From positions 1 through 7,541 of the forward strand of contig CAISOQ010000048.1 of the NCBI GenBank assembly GCA_903887095.1: 7,541 bases of DNA. The letters are read 5' to 3'. This document shows positions 7,399-7,541 of this stretch, piece by piece; position 1 is the first letter of the stretch; each line of letters opens with the position of its first letter. This stretch comes from an uncultured Flavobacteriia bacterium. Lineage in GTDB: Bacteria; Bacteroidota; Bacteroidia; Flavobacteriales_D; Crocinitomicaceae. The notes under the pieces are model-generated. The model was not told the origin of the DNA. It saw only the letters and a program-made list of their open reading frames with translations, and ran no database searches. The translations under genes were made by a program, and so were the position numbers.

Positions 7399-7424
7399 GG
7401 ATTGAAAATCCTGCGGAGCGAAAT
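7399..7424 (+). repeat. Palindromic intergenic element, copy A
   Basis: Between yidC and its terminator, AGGATT-GAA-AATCCT (7398-7412) forms a perfect 6-bp stem with a 3-nt loop, followed by GCGGAGCGAAAT. It is not itself a terminator: the T run (7386-7394) lies before the hairpin, not after it. The stretch 7399-7424 aligns with the minus strand of 7517-7541 at 20 matches, 4 mismatches and 3 gap positions (my hand alignment), suggesting two diverged, inverted copies of a short dispersed repeat. Confidence 0.45.
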
Positions 7425-7449
7425 AAAAATCGTACAAGTCGAAATAGAT

Positions 7450-7477
7450 AATCCCGGCAAACCGGGATTTTTTTTTT
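7450..7477 (+). terminator. Rho-independent terminator of the pyrG-yidC operon
   Basis: A perfect 8-bp stem, AATCCCGG (7450-7457) and CCGGGATT (7462-7469), closes a CAAA loop. Ten T residues follow from 7468 to 7477, counting the last two stem bases. The T tract lies on the plus-strand side only, since there is no matching A run upstream of 7450, so it serves the plus strand. It lies 64 nt after the yidC stop. Confidence 0.95.
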
Positions 7478-7516
7478 GTATTATGTTTTTGTTTTTCTCA
7501 GGATTAAACGTCGTTG

Positions 7517-7541
7517 AAATCGCTTCGCTATTTTCAAATCC
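7517..7541 (-). repeat. Palindromic intergenic element, inverted copy B (cut by window edge)
   Basis: Read on the minus strand from 7541, this stretch begins GGATTTGAAAATAGCGAAGC and resembles copy A in opposite orientation, sharing GGATT(T)GAAAAT and GCGrAGCGA. The wider segment 7501-7541 also begins GGATT and ends AATCC, with inner arms TTGAAA (7514-7519) and TTTCAA (7532-7537), so it could fold into a longer interrupted hairpin. The window ends at its outer arm, so its true limits are unknown, and AT-rich composition lowers the weight of the match. Confidence 0.35.

Noticed and set aside
1..7541. CRISPR array, insertion sequence, tRNA or rRNA, or a defence cassette
   Set aside because: No regular repeat-spacer pattern, transposase motif, tRNA-like cloverleaf or defence-type domain was seen; the region is compact, mostly housekeeping DNA.

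Overview
The window looks like a piece of a Bacteroidota chromosome, most likely Flavobacteriales. The evidence is AT-rich DNA, an almost textbook Bacteroidota -7 promoter element (TAACTTTG) in front of pyrG, little use of Shine-Dalgarno sequences, a YidC with a lysine where Proteobacteria have the conserved groove arginine, and a LytS/LytTR-type two-component pair of the kind common in this phylum. The genus cannot be fixed from this sequence. Nearly all of it is coding, and no stretch over 300 bases lacks a gene.

Layout. Bases 1-152 hold the 3' end of a plus-strand gene, possibly a universal stress protein. Three bases later comes a CvfB-type S1 RNA-binding protein (156-998). Its 3' end overlaps by 23 bp, tail to tail, a minus-strand two-component operon. 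That operon consists of a four-TM LytS-type histidine kinase (2756-1719) followed after 2 nt by a LytTR response regulator (1716-976). A 112-bp divergent spacer with a small cluster of AACTG/CAGTT repeats (2796-2814) separates the kinase gene from a secreted, beta-strand-rich protein (2869-3777). That protein carries the motif set I associate with the 'polymorphic toxin type 23' (Ntox23) family. A pyrG-yidC operon follows: CTP synthase (3882-5492) and the YidC membrane insertase (5496-7385), 3 nt apart, with a clear promoter before pyrG and a strong intrinsic terminator after yidC (7450-7477). A small palindrome between yidC and the terminator resembles an inverted copy at the right-hand edge of the window.

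How the genes relate. pyrG and yidC are housekeeping genes that share a transcript rather than a pathway. The sensor/regulator pair has no obvious ligand-binding domain outside the membrane. Its only non-housekeeping neighbour is the divergent type-23-like gene, which makes that gene a candidate target, by inference only. No mobile element, CRISPR array, RNA gene or defence cassette was found. The most interesting item is the type-23-like protein: it has a signal peptide, no delivery domains, no immunity gene beside it, and strands that look more like an outer-membrane barrel than a toxin tip.
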